Assembly: GCA_001414485.1 (NCBI GenBank) | Contig: LLEY01000015.1 | Span: forward strand, 434,001-498,000 | From: Calycina herbarum | Lineage: Eukaryota > Ascomycota > Leotiomycetes > Helotiales > Pezizellaceae | Length of the DNA: 64,000 nt | Reading direction: 5' to 3' | Shown: piece after piece, positions 1 to 11,559 of the stretch | Layout: each line of letters starts with the position of its first letter | Numbering within the stretch: the stretch's first letter is position 1 | Translations under genes and position numbers: made by a program | The notes under the pieces: model-generated | What the model saw: only the letters and a program-made list of their open reading frames with translations | Databases searched by the model: none | Told to the model about the DNA's origin: nothing

Positions 1-819
1 TATAGCTATAGAAAATCTTCTAGTTTTAAATATAAATACTCTTATTAGAAGCTCTTAGATAGTTTTAGTTTCTAAATAGTATTACTAGAAAACAAATAAG
101 ATTAAGAAGATTATAGATAGAATTAGTATTACAATTACGAATAAGGTTTTCTATTCTTAAAATACTATTTTAGATAACTCTATTAATAAGAGAAGTGTTC
201 TAGATATAAAGAGAAATACTCTAAACTAGTCGATACTAGAAGCTCGAGGTTAGTTATTATTAGATACGCTTCTTAGTAGCTCTTTTAAGATTATAAATAT
301 ATAGATAACTCTTATAATAAATAATATAGTAGCGATAATATAGAAGATAATTATAAGAGTTTTTGATTTAGTAAATAAGCTTGCTTTTAAGCTCGCTTCT
401 AAGTAGCTTACTAAGTAAGATTACGAATATCGCGGATATATCCTTCTACAGGTGTATAAATAGCTAAGGAAGAGCTTCTCTCTTTCTTCCTTCTTCGCGA
501 ATAATCTATTCCTTAATCTCTACTATAATATATTATTTACCTTCTTTTACTTATATAGTATATATATCGTCGCTATATCTACCGCTCTTAAAACATCTTT
601 CTCCTCGCTATCGTCTACTACTCTGCCCTGAATTTATTATACCTGGATTTACTACTAAAGAACTCTAAGCTGCTATTAATAGTAGTACGCTTAGAGCTTT
701 TATTAATAAGAACGAAGACACCTTCTAGTAAAGCTTATAAGACCTACTCTTACTCTATAACTAGACTACTATCGACAAAGACACTACGGTGTAAGTATAG
801 TATACTATAATATAAGTAT
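1..819. other. AT-rich RIP-degraded DNA, no gene
   Basis: Very AT-rich sequence with stop codons in every frame and frequent TA-rich words. The base composition matches the RIP-mutated retrotransposons to its right, so this is probably the interior of an older repeat. I see no recognisable protein motif. The stretch continues past the solo LTR at 820-1002 up to the gag-like relic. Confidence 0.6.
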
Positions 820-1002
820 TATAACAGCTCTCTATAAATATACTAAAAGAGATACTTACGGAATAGTACTTATATTCGAAGAAAACTAAACTAAAGAGAG
901 AAGAGAAGAGTTAGTACGCTCTGTCTCTATTTATATATACTAAGCGAGACTTCGGTAGAACCTCGGCACGTGATTCAGTTATATGTAACTAGGACTGTTA
1001 TA
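820..1002 (+). mobile_element. Solo LTR (family F), copy 1
   Basis: A 183-bp stretch begins TATAACAGC and ends CTGTTATA, imperfect inverted ends that fit TGTAACAG...CTGTTACA after RIP transitions. It is flanked on both sides by the 5-bp direct repeat AGTAT (815-819 and 1003-1007), a normal LTR target-site duplication. A second copy of the same sequence lies at 17617-17776. No internal region or partner LTR is next to it, so it is a solo LTR left by LTR-LTR recombination. Orientation is assigned only by similarity to the second copy. Confidence 0.75.
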
Positions 1003-1239
1003 AGTATAGTATACTACTAAATAAGCTTAATAATCTACTAAAGCAGACGCTATATAAGACGCTACTAAGTTTAATAACTATATTATAACTCTTAATAACG
1101 AAATCTAACGTCTTCGCTAAGCTACTTCTGCTTTTATAAGTAACTCTTAAATCGAGGAGCTACGAAACTAAATTAAGTAACTCTGTATTTACTCTCTTAC
1201 CTAATTAGCTCTCTACGCTAACCTAGCTATGTTTAGCAG

Positions 1240-2009
1240 TAGCCGCTGATCCGCTACTAAGCTACGATTATATATTATTAATCTTAAAGTTAAGCTTTAT
1301 ACTAACTCTAACTAGTTCTTTACTAAATCTAAACGAATAATTTACGTCTTATTAACTCTGGAGAGAGAGGTACGTAAGTATATCAACCTCTATCTTAATA
1401 ATACTAGCGAATTTACTATAATAGCCTTAGTTAAAGGTATATTAGATATCCTTTGTAATACGTTTAGTAATAAGTTTAGCTATAAGAAAGCCTTTACTAA
1501 ACTTTAAAAAGAGAAATAGAGCTATCGATTAGCCTCTAAATTCCTCTTCTTCTACTTATTATTAGCTACTACTACTAACTCTACTAGATTTGATTATACC
1601 TAGAGACTCTTTCTTACTACCTACCTCTCTATTTAAGCTCTTATCCTCGTAGACTCTTGTTATACCTTAGCTATTAAGCTTAATACCTTAGCTAACTTAA
1701 TATAAGAGAAAGATAATATTAACTAAACTGTTTATAGTACTTAGTATCTTAAGAATAACTCTAGCTCTACTACTACTCTAATTACTCTAGCTTTAACTAC
1801 TTTACTCTTTAACTCTAAGATAATAGACCTCGATATCTTAAAGATTAGAGGAAAACACGTCTAGACTTAGAAGGATATTAAGAATAAGACTTAAGCTAAT
1901 ACTACTAAGTTAAAGCTGCTTATAAGAAGTTCTAGACAGAATATAAGCTTTGTTACTACTACGATAAGAAAATATATAGTCTTCTAGGTTATACTAAGCT
2001 AAAGGAAGC
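1240..2009 (+). mobile_element. Degenerate gag relic with zinc-knuckle remnant (element D)
   Basis: Conceptual translation gives a gag-like region with an IIYVLLTLE segment followed by basic and acidic helices, broken by stops. Near 1949-2009 there is a C-Y-Y-Y-D-K-K-I-Y-S-L-L-G-Y pattern whose spacing fits a CCHC zinc knuckle in which the second and third cysteines and the histidine have been lost by C/G-to-T/A transitions. The 5' LTR of element A starts at 2010, immediately after this motif. The bases following element A's 3' LTR (from about 16841) can be read as a continuation of the same frame, which suggests A jumped into this gag gene. Confidence 0.45.
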
Positions 2010-2305
2010 TATTACAGCGCTAGTTCGTAACCTAGAAGAATATACGTAATAGTATATAACCTCGGTAATTACCTCGGGATATATAGATCTATAACGAGAG
2101 CTATAACGAGATCTTAGCTATATATACTTCTAGCTCTTTATAGCTTATACGAGATTTTAGCTCCTTATAGCTTATACTTACTTAGCAACCCCTTTTCTCT
2201 AGGTATATAACCCGTGCTACTTTCGTAGATAGAACTATAGCTTTAAATTCTTATATTTATATATATATACTCTTATACCTTTGCCTTTAGTTATAGTTTA
2301 TAATA
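2010..2305 (+). repeat. 5' LTR of element A
   Basis: The start TATTACAGCGC and the end ..TATAATA match, after RIP changes, the TGTTAC...GTGACA ends of element B's LTR. It is followed by TTATTTAAAGC, the same leader that follows B's 5' LTR. The middle of this LTR differs from B's. Confidence 0.8.
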
Positions 2306-4556
2306 TTATTTAAAGCTCGACACTCTTTACTATCTTATAAAGGATTATAATATTATATAGATTCTACGCTTATAACAGCTAGAAGATCTTATACTTGTAA
2401 TAGTATAATTATAACCCTCCTCCTCTGTCTATAATAGCCTCTCTTCTATAAACGGATCTCTCGAGAATCTCTAAGTCTATAACAGTTTAATTATAACTTA
2501 TCTCCTTAAAAGTTAAGAATCTCTACGTTATAATAGTTTAATTACAATTTGTCTCCTTAAAAGACACGCTTATAATAGCTTATATAATCTTTTTATAACC
2601 TTCTCTTTCTTCCTTCTACTTCTTTCTTCTTTCTCTGTTTTTACGAATATAATATCCGAAGCTACTCGTAGTAACAAGAGTGGAAAAGTAGCTAGTAAGG
2701 CTCCTAGTAGCTCGACTCGAACTGCTTTAGAACCTCTATAAGTAGATAGTACCCTAGTCTCCTCTGCTTTAAGTAAGCCTTCTATAGACGAAAACGCTCA
2801 CTTACGAGCCAAAGTTAAGCTGCTATAAGCGCTTTTAAACCGTAATACTCTGTTATAGCTTATAAGTAACCTAGATAACTCTCTGCCTAGCCGCGAGTTC
2901 TCGTAGTTGCTCTAGGAAGCTATAGCCGACTTCTTTTATTCTTAATATAGTTTCTCTAACAGCTCTGCTTATAAGTTCTAAGATAGCGAGAAACTTAAGA
3001 ATAGTACTTCCCTGTCGTATAAAGCCTAGTATATTATTCTAGCTAGTAAAATAAGAAAGAACGTCTTTAAGAACGAATAAGATAAACTTACGTTTATCTT
3101 TCTTACTACTTCTAGAGTAGTATAAAAACACCTCGAGCTCTAAATAGACTTTAACTCGTCTACCTCGTTTATAGACACTACTAAGTTACTTATATATCTA
3201 GATATCTTATTTATAAATAGTAACGAAACTATCAAAGCTTATAAGCTCTTCTATAAACTCTTAATATAAGAAGATAAGACTTTTACTACTTTTAAAGCTA
3301 CTTTTCTAAGACTTACAACTATAGCTTATATTCTATTAAACGAGTAGCTAGAGAACCTTTACTAGAAGCTTATACTAACTCTTTAAGTAAGCCTTTTACT
3401 AGTCTATATCTTCTTAATAACCTTTACCTAGTTATATAACTACTGTTACTCTATCTACTAAGATAGGGTAATAATTAAGAAACGCTTTATAGCTTATTAT
3501 AACCACCGTCTACCTACTAGAGGTCTCTCTACTACTTATAGATTAGCTTACTAACTCCTAGCTCCTTATACTACTATTAGTTATCTACTAGTTATAGACT
3601 ATAAAGCCTCTTTCCTCGCTTATAAGAGTATAACTCCTGCTAGGGATATAGTAGACGTTATTTACTATAATTATAATAAAACTAGATATTATATAAATAA
3701 ATACCCTCTTTCTTAAAAACCCTCTATAGCTATTAAGCTACTATAGAAGGAAGCCGACAGTCTATTTATAGATACTTATAGCTTATAAGTGTCTAGTAAG
3801 GAATCAGCTAATAAGGAACTCGTTTATAAGAACCCGGGAAAAGAACTACTCTAAAACAAGTCTCTACTTTAGAGTAAAACAAACTTAGATCTTAACCTTT
3901 TAATCTAAGTTATATAATAGATAGAAAGGCTTTTATAACTATATATACTTTAATTAAGAATAGATATACTTTTAATACTACTAGACTTATTAATACTAGA
4001 GTAAATAGATAGTTATTTATTAATATAGCTTTAGCCGACTAGTTAAGTTAATATTATAGATAGACTATAGAAGAGCTGTCTTATATAATATTAATTATAG
4101 ATTTTAATAGACGTAAAGGGCTAGCGATTACTTATATTATTCGCTTAATACTAAGTATCGATAGATAACAGTTTACTAATACCTCTTTTCTAATTACTAA
4201 TATCAGCGGATACGATATTATTATTAGTCGTCGATAGCTTATAAACGTAAACGTAAAGTTAGTAGTCTATAGCTATAAGATTAAGTCGCTAGAATCTCTT
4301 TCCCTAGTTCGTCGATTTAATTACTTAGTACTTATTACTAGAGAATTAATAACTATCTCTCTACTAGACCTCTAGGCTTAGGAGAATATAGAGTACCGCG
4401 ACCTTCGCTAGAAGGCTATAGAGGAACCTATATTAATTTACTTAATACTACCTTAAGGCTAGGACTAGCGTCAAACCCCGCTACTAGTTACTATCGAGGA
4501 TATTCTAGATAAAAGCTTTTAGTAAAACCTTATATCTACTAGAAACGGAATATAGG

Positions 4557-4867
4557 TGTAATAGCCAGCTATTAATAGAATCGCTAAGCTATCGGAATAG
4601 CTAAGAATACGTGCCGAGTATAGTATAGTATAGATAGTTACGAAACAGGATTATAGTATAGGTTTAGTTTCGGAATTATTAGAGCCGGATCGGTACGGAC
4701 TTTTATTATTATCCGACTCTCTTATATATAGATACTCTTACTCTCTCTTAAGGAAAGACTAATTTAGTCTTTTTCTTTATATTAGAGCCTAGTATTTAGA
4801 TATGTTATTCTATCGAACGTACTTCTATATACCTCTTTTGTAGTAGTATCTGTTTTATACTATTATA
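4557..4867 (+). repeat. 5' LTR of element C
   Basis: 311 bp with TGTAATAG...CTATTATA termini. About 95 percent similar by eye to 6824-7133, with the differences I checked being transitions. Confidence 0.8.
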
Positions 4868-6823
4868 TTAAAAGACTAAATTCGACTCCGCTGAGAACGG
4901 CCTGTTATAATATCTCACTCGAGCGCGCCGGCGTACCTGCTTCGAATTCGATTCAGCCTAGATTCGGATTAGTATATTAATAATCTTAAATAGCTAGGTA
5001 ATTAGAGACTACCTAGACAGCTAGTAACACCGGGGTTTAGTATCTAAACAGTTAGCTAGTAAAATCGTAGACGGTTCCTATATTAATAGAAGTAGACTAC
5101 GCTAAGTACTTCTAAGACTTCTAATAACTCTCTCTATATAGGGATTACTATATAAGATATAGACAGTTAACGATATATAGTTATCTAGAAGGCTTCCGAA
5201 TCTACCTCTTAACCTCTCTCTTTTTCAAATCGATATACGATATATCGAATTCTAATACTCCGCTTCTTAAAAGCGTTAAGTAATAACCTTCTAAGAATAG
5301 TAGACCCTCTTCTAAAAGGTCTATAAGGTATAGTATAAGGCTTAGAAGAAAAACTTCAAGATAATAATAATCGGTTTATATAGTTAGAAAGGATAATAAG
5401 CGAACTCTAACTTACCTCTACGAATCTACTCCGAATCGATCCCGAGCCTCTTTCGCCTCTAAGTACTACGCGAGACTCTTTTCGCTTAAGAGACACTACT
5501 ACCCCTGATACCTTCCCTCGACGGTAGATAACTCTCCTAGCCTTAGAAGGCACTCTGAATCCTCTCCTACTCTGAACTACTAAAAGCAAGATTATAGAAA
5601 GGATTAAACCCTTGAATAATAGTACCTTATCTACCTACTAATAATAGAAGATATTAGTATACGATAGACTTCTAGTAAACGCTGATTATTACGATACTAT
5701 ATCGACTCGAAAGGCTCTTATCTAGGGAACAGCTACTAGCTACGCTAGGAACTACCTTAAGCCTAGATACGAGTCCGAGTCGATTTATATTACTTTCTAC
5801 GATTATTAAGATATAATTAAACTTTTGGATTTATATTTCTTAACCGGATACGAGATAGAGGATATATAGAACACCTTCTAGGCTTTGTAGATAGATAACG
5901 CTAAAGGTAAAGAAACGTTTTCTAACTTTAGAGGTCGCTTTTTAAGTATAGCTATACTCGGAGAGATACTAGAGTTAGAACGGTTCTTCTATATATAGGA
6001 AAAGATTATACTATAGCTACGAAACTTAGCCGCTATACTTAAGAGACGTTAGAACTATAACTTCGTTAAAATAGTAGTAGATCTTCTAGCTCTAGATAAG
6101 GAAAGACGTTGAAACGCTAAGTTATACATAGCTAATATAACTAAGCTAGTCGGTATAACTACTTCGGTTAAAAAGACTATCTTTTAATCCTTATCTAGTA
6201 TAATACCGAACCTTCTACTACTCGAACGTGAATCCTTTTCTACTGTTTAAAGAGAAGATAAAACCAAGTCCTTGTAGAGTATCTTAAATCGGTGAGAAAA
6301 CGAGGTATTAGATAATTATTAGTAATAATATTTAACTAGCCGATACTCTACCTCCGACTCTCTACTTCGGTAAGGAGTTCTTACTTTCTTTTACTTTCTA
6401 GCTAGATTCTAGAAGTCTAATTTAAATCGGATATAAATTAGTTATAAATCGAAGAAGTACGCTAATAAGTAATCTCTTAGCTAAGTTATTACTGTCTTCT
6501 ACGATATCGACTTCTAAATTCCGACTTTTCCGCCTCCGACTCCTATCTGAATCCTCTCTAATATATAGAATAATCAAGGGGTTAGACTATATACTCTTTT
6601 AGCGAATACTTTACTTTTAGTAAAAAACACCTAATATAGGTAATATCTACGAACAAGGCCGGCTACGACTCGTATTCTACCTTTCGCTAAATACCTCGCT
6701 TAATAAACTGTATTCTATATAATAATCCTTCTACTACTAATACTACTGTCTATAGACACTGTCTACTAATACTATACTAATAATACGAAGACTCGAGAAC
6801 GAGTCTTTTTTAAGAGAGAGGAA

Positions 6824-7133
6824 TATAATAGCCAGCTATTAATAGAATCGCTAAGCTATTAGAATAGCTAAGAATACGTACTAAGTATAGTATAACATAG
6901 ATAGTTATAGAACAGGATTATAGTATAGGTTTAGTTTTAGAATTATTAGAGCCGGATCGGTATAGACTTTTATTATTATCCGGCTCTCTTATATATAGAT
7001 ACTCTTACTCTCTCTTAAGAAAGACTAATTTAGTCTTTTCCTTCGTATTAGAGCCTAGTATTCGGATATATTATTCTATCGAACGTACTTCTATATACCT
7101 CTTTTATAGTAGTATTCGTTTTATACTATTATA
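6824..7133 (+). repeat. 3' LTR of element C
   Basis: 310 bp, preceded by a purine-rich AAGAGAGAGGAA tract that fits a polypurine tract, and followed by the ATAGG target duplication. Confidence 0.8.
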
Positions 7134-9725
7134 ATAGGTCTTTATTTCTAACCGCTAGTAACGTCGTCGGTCTTCCTTAGAAAAACGTTTAAAATCAGCT
7201 ATAAGCTCGCTTATAGAAGACTTGCTTATAGAGCTTATAGACACCTATAAACCTACGGAAGACTTTGCTATTAATATCTATTATATTAGAGCTACTGCTT
7301 TTTACCTTAACCTTTAAAAGCGCGATAACGAAGTCTTTACTACTAGCTTATAAGAGATCGATTATACTCTTATAGATAGGTTATATATAGAGCTCTCTTC
7401 TATAGATTACGCTTTAGACGAATAACTAGTAGAATAGAACGTTCGCTAGGAATACACGGTATTTAAGAATATCTTTTCTAAGAGAGCTTTAGATAAGCTT
7501 CCTCTACTATAGGACTAAGTTAACTATAGAATCGAGCTTATAAGCCTAAATCCTCTCTTATATAGCCTGCTATATATAATAACGACCGAGGAACTTCTAG
7601 CTATTAAGTAGTATATTCTTAATAACCTTAATAAAGGGTTTATTATTTCTAGCTACGCCTCTTTCGCTTCTCTAGTACTGTTTATAAAGAAGCTAGATAG
7701 AAGCTTATAGCTCTATATCGACTAATATAAACTTAACGTTCTTACGTATAAGAACTAGCACTCTCTTCTACTAATCGACGAAACTCTTATACGAATTACT
7801 AGTACTAAAATCTTTATAAAGCTTAATATTCGTTAAGCTTTTAACTGTATTTAAATAGATCTAGACTCTAAAGACCTTATAACCTTCTAGACTCGCTATA
7901 GTACGTTTAAGTATAAGGTGTTATCTTTTAGCTTAACTAATAGTCCTACTATATACTAGAGATATATAAATAGCGTTCTTATAGAGTATCTTAATAACTT
8001 CTATATAACTTACCTTAATAACATTCTTATATACTCTAATAATAAGCTCGAATACGTTGAACACGTCTATAAAGTCTTAGAACAGCTCTATAAAGCTAGA
8101 CTATAAGTAGATATTAAGAAGATAGAGTTCTACGTTACTTATACGAAGTATCTTAGTTTTATTATCTCTATAGATAGTATCGAAGTTAACCTAGAAAAGA
8201 TCTTAGTAATCGTTTCTTAGAAATATCTTAGTATTATTAAGAGTATCTAGTCCTTTCTAGGTTTTTATAACTTTTACCGACGTTTTATTTAAGATTATAG
8301 ATAGATTACTCGTCTACTAAACTACTTTATAAGTAAGAAAGTGTTGTTTAATTTCAACTTAGACTATAAGAAGGCTTTTAATATACTAAAAGCCTTAGTT
8401 ACTATACCTCTCTTATACTACTTTATAGCTGATTTAGAGACTATAGTCTAGACTAACGCTTCTAATAGAGTAGTTATAGCTGTAATATTATAACGTATAT
8501 CTGAAACCGAACTGTAGAGACTTATAAAGTACTTCTTAAAAACGATAAACCTTACTAAGCTGAATTACTAAATCTACGATAAGAAGATATTAGCTATTAT
8601 CTACTCTTTTAGATAATAGCGAGCTAATCTTACTCGAACTAGCTCCTAGATTAAAGTCTTTACTAATTATAAAGCTTTAGAGTATTTTATAACCTCTAAA
8701 ACCTTAAACCAGTAGTAAGCGAGATAGATAGAGTTTCTATTAGAATTCTACTTTATAATTACGTTTTAAGCTAGTAAGTAAAACGAAAAGACGGATACGC
8801 TAATACGCCGAGAGTAAGACGTTAGCTTATAAAACGACCTAAAAGCGTCTATAATATAATAAACCTTACTTACGTCTAATTAGTTAGATCTACGTATTAC
8901 TACTTAATTAGAACCTTTAATAATACTAGCTCTAGTTATCTTAGAACCTTCGCTTAACCTTATTAACTAGTTACTTACTACTAACTATAACTCTCTAGAC
9001 TTAGAAGAAGACTAGACGAAAGCTACTTACGAAGACTAGAACTAGATAATAGATAACGGATTACTTCTTTAGCAAAAGAGACTCGTAGTTCTAGATTAAG
9101 AAACCTTATAGACAGACCTAATCTATAAGACTTACGTCTAAGTTTCTATAGCTTACTTTAGACAGACAAAGACAGTAGCTATCCTCGCTTATAAATACTA
9201 GTAGAAAGGTTTATAAACGTCTATAGAAATCTATATTAGTAACTACGAAGACTATCGATATACTATAGTATCTCGCGACTATAAACCTAGCTTTTTACAC
9301 CTGTTACTAGTTCTAGAGCGTCTCTAGTAATATATTACTATAGACTATAAGTCTTTCCCTACTAATAAGTAAGATTATAATACCTTATAAGTAGTTACAG
9401 ATCGTCTAACTAAGTAATTATTCTCGATTCTCTATCTAAAGACAGTTATAGTATAAGATATAGCTTAAATATATATTATATAGATATATCGAATCTATAG
9501 CTATTCGTAAAGTATTGTTTTAGACCGTGAACTATAGTTCGTCTCTTCTTTCTAGTCTAAATTCTACGGAACCCTTAGTATAAAGCTTAAGCTATCTACT
9601 ACTTTCTACTCTTAGACTAACAGATAAACTGAAATAATAAACTAATAGATTAATTAACGCCTATAGTCTTTTATTAGTTACTACTAGGACAACTAGAGCG
9701 AACTTATCCCTATTTTAGACTACGC

Positions 9726-9957
9726 TGTTACGGCGCTGGTCCGTAACACGTGATTCTCGGTCCTACACGTGACCGTCAGAGCTGCAACGCTTGGACGGAT
9801 TTATGACGAGATTAAAGGCTCTTTATAGTTAGTAGGAATACTCCTTTTTCGTAGGGTATATATTCTGTATTCTCTCGTTCTTAGAACTATAGCTTTAAAT
9901 TCTCGAATATATATATATATACTCTTATGCCTTTACCTTTAGATATAGATTATGATA
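9726..9957 (+). repeat. 5' LTR of element B
   Basis: 232 bp from TGTTACGGCG to ..TATGATA. It differs from the 3' LTR mainly by transitions (for example GTGACA reads ATGATA here), so this side has taken more RIP. Confidence 0.9.
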
Positions 9958-10289
9958 TTATTTAAAGCTTAACCCTTTTTACTCTCTATAAAGGATTATA
10001 ATATCAACTAGATTCTATACTTATAATAGCTAGAAGATCTTACACTTGTAATAGTATGATTACGACCCTCCTCCTCTACTTATAACGGCCCCTCTTCCTA
10101 TAAACGGATCCCTCGAGTATCTCTGCGTCTATAACGACTTATCTCTTTAAAAGACACGCCTATAACGGCTTATATAACCTTTTTTTATAACCTCTCTCTA
10201 CCTTCTCCTCCTTCCTTTCTAATAATATAATAGTCGACACTCGAAGTAGTCGTAGTAGAAAAGGGAAGACACCTACTAGCTTGTCTCGA

Positions 10290-11480
10290 ACCGAGCCTTA
10301 ATGACTAGATAATACCCCTGGAGTCGCCCCTCCCTTGCCTACCTCCCCTGCGATAAGCGAGCCTTCTATAGACGAAAACGTTCGTTTATAGGCTGAAATC
10401 CTCTCTTTACATACGTAACTCTACTAAACCCCGTTGCTTGTAAACCACTCTAACAACCCTCTCCCGAGCTACGAGTATACGTAAGCCCTCTAAGAGGTTA
10501 CTACCGACTCCTCCTGTTCCTGATTTAGTTCTAACAATTTTACTTATAAGTTCTAAGATAGTAAGAAACTTAAGGACGGCATCTCCCTGTTATATAAGGC
10601 TTGGCGGATTATCCTAGCTAGTAAAATAAGAAAGAACCTCTTTAAGAACGAATAAGACAAACTTACCTTCGTCTTTATAGCTACTTCCGGCGTAGTATAA
10701 GAGTATCTAGAACTATAGATAGATTTCGGTTCCCCTACCTTATTTACGGACGTTATAGATATACTTATATATCTAGATACCTTGTTCGTAGATAGTAACG
10801 AAGCCGTAGAGGCCTGTAAGGTCTTCTGTAAACTCTTGATATAAGAGGACGAGACTTTTGCTATGTTTAAAGCAACCTTCTTAAGCCTTACGACTAAGGC
10901 TTATATCCTATCAAGTAAGTGGTCCGAAGATTTATACTAGAAGCTTACGCTAGCTCTCTAAGTAAGTATCTCGCTAGTCCGAATCACCCTAACAACCTTT
11001 AACTAGTTATATAACCGCTGTCACTCTGTCTATCAAGACGGGGTAACTATTAAGGAACGCCTTATAGCTCGCTACAACCGCCGCCTACTTATAAGAGGTT
11101 TCCCTGCCGGCTACGGATCAACTTACTAACTTCCGGCTCTACGTACTACTATTGGTTATCCGCTAACCCAAAGCCCGGTCCGTTACTCTCCAGTTACGGA
11201 CCGCAAGACTCCTTTACCCACTCGTAAGAGTACGACTCCTGTCTAGGATATAGCAGACGTTATCTATTACAATTACGATAAACCTAGGCACTACGCCAGT
11301 AAATGCCCTCTTCCTCGAAAACCCTCCACAGCTATTAAGCTATTAGAAGACGCTGAAAACTCGCTTACAGACTCCTACAGACTACAAGCGCCTAGAGAAG
11401 AATCGGCTAACGAGGAACTCGTCTATAAGGACTTAGGAAAAGAACAGCTCTAAAGCAAGTCTCCTCTTTAGAGTAAAACA
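10290..11480 (+). pseudogene. gag pseudogene of element B
   Basis: Translation with read-through of stops gives a helical capsid-like region followed, at about 11262-11310, by a zinc-knuckle remnant reading Y-Y-N-Y-D-K-P-R-H-Y-A-S-K-C. The histidine and last cysteine survive, but the first two cysteines are tyrosine codons (TAC/TAT), as expected from G-to-A changes. Many TAG/TAA codons stand where glutamine is expected. The boundaries are approximate. Confidence 0.65.
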
Positions 11481-11559
11481 AACTTAGATCTCAACCTCTT
11501 AATCTAAGTCGTATAATAAGCAGAAAGGCTTTTACAACTATATATACTTTAATCAAGAA

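Larger units (their letters stand above)
4557..7133 (+). mobile_element. Short LTR retrotransposon C with gag-like interior only (non-autonomous)
   Basis: LTRs at 4557-4867 and 6824-7133 (311 and 310 bp) begin TGTAATAG/TATAATAG and end CTATTATA, imperfect inverted termini. The insertion is flanked by ATAGG at 4552-4556 and 7134-7138, and element B shows the empty site in its own copy of the host sequence (near 12150). The interior is only 1.96 kb. Its 5640-6200 segment translates, with many stops, into a gag-like stretch (FRGRFLSIAILGE followed by basic helices). I see no RT or integrase motif. It probably relied on another element for mobilisation. RIP mutation is heavy. Confidence 0.8.

Noticed and set aside
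5407..5589. 60-codon open frame on the minus strand in element C
   Set aside because: Inside the RIP-degraded interior, rich in Arg/Ser from composition, with no homology I can recognise.
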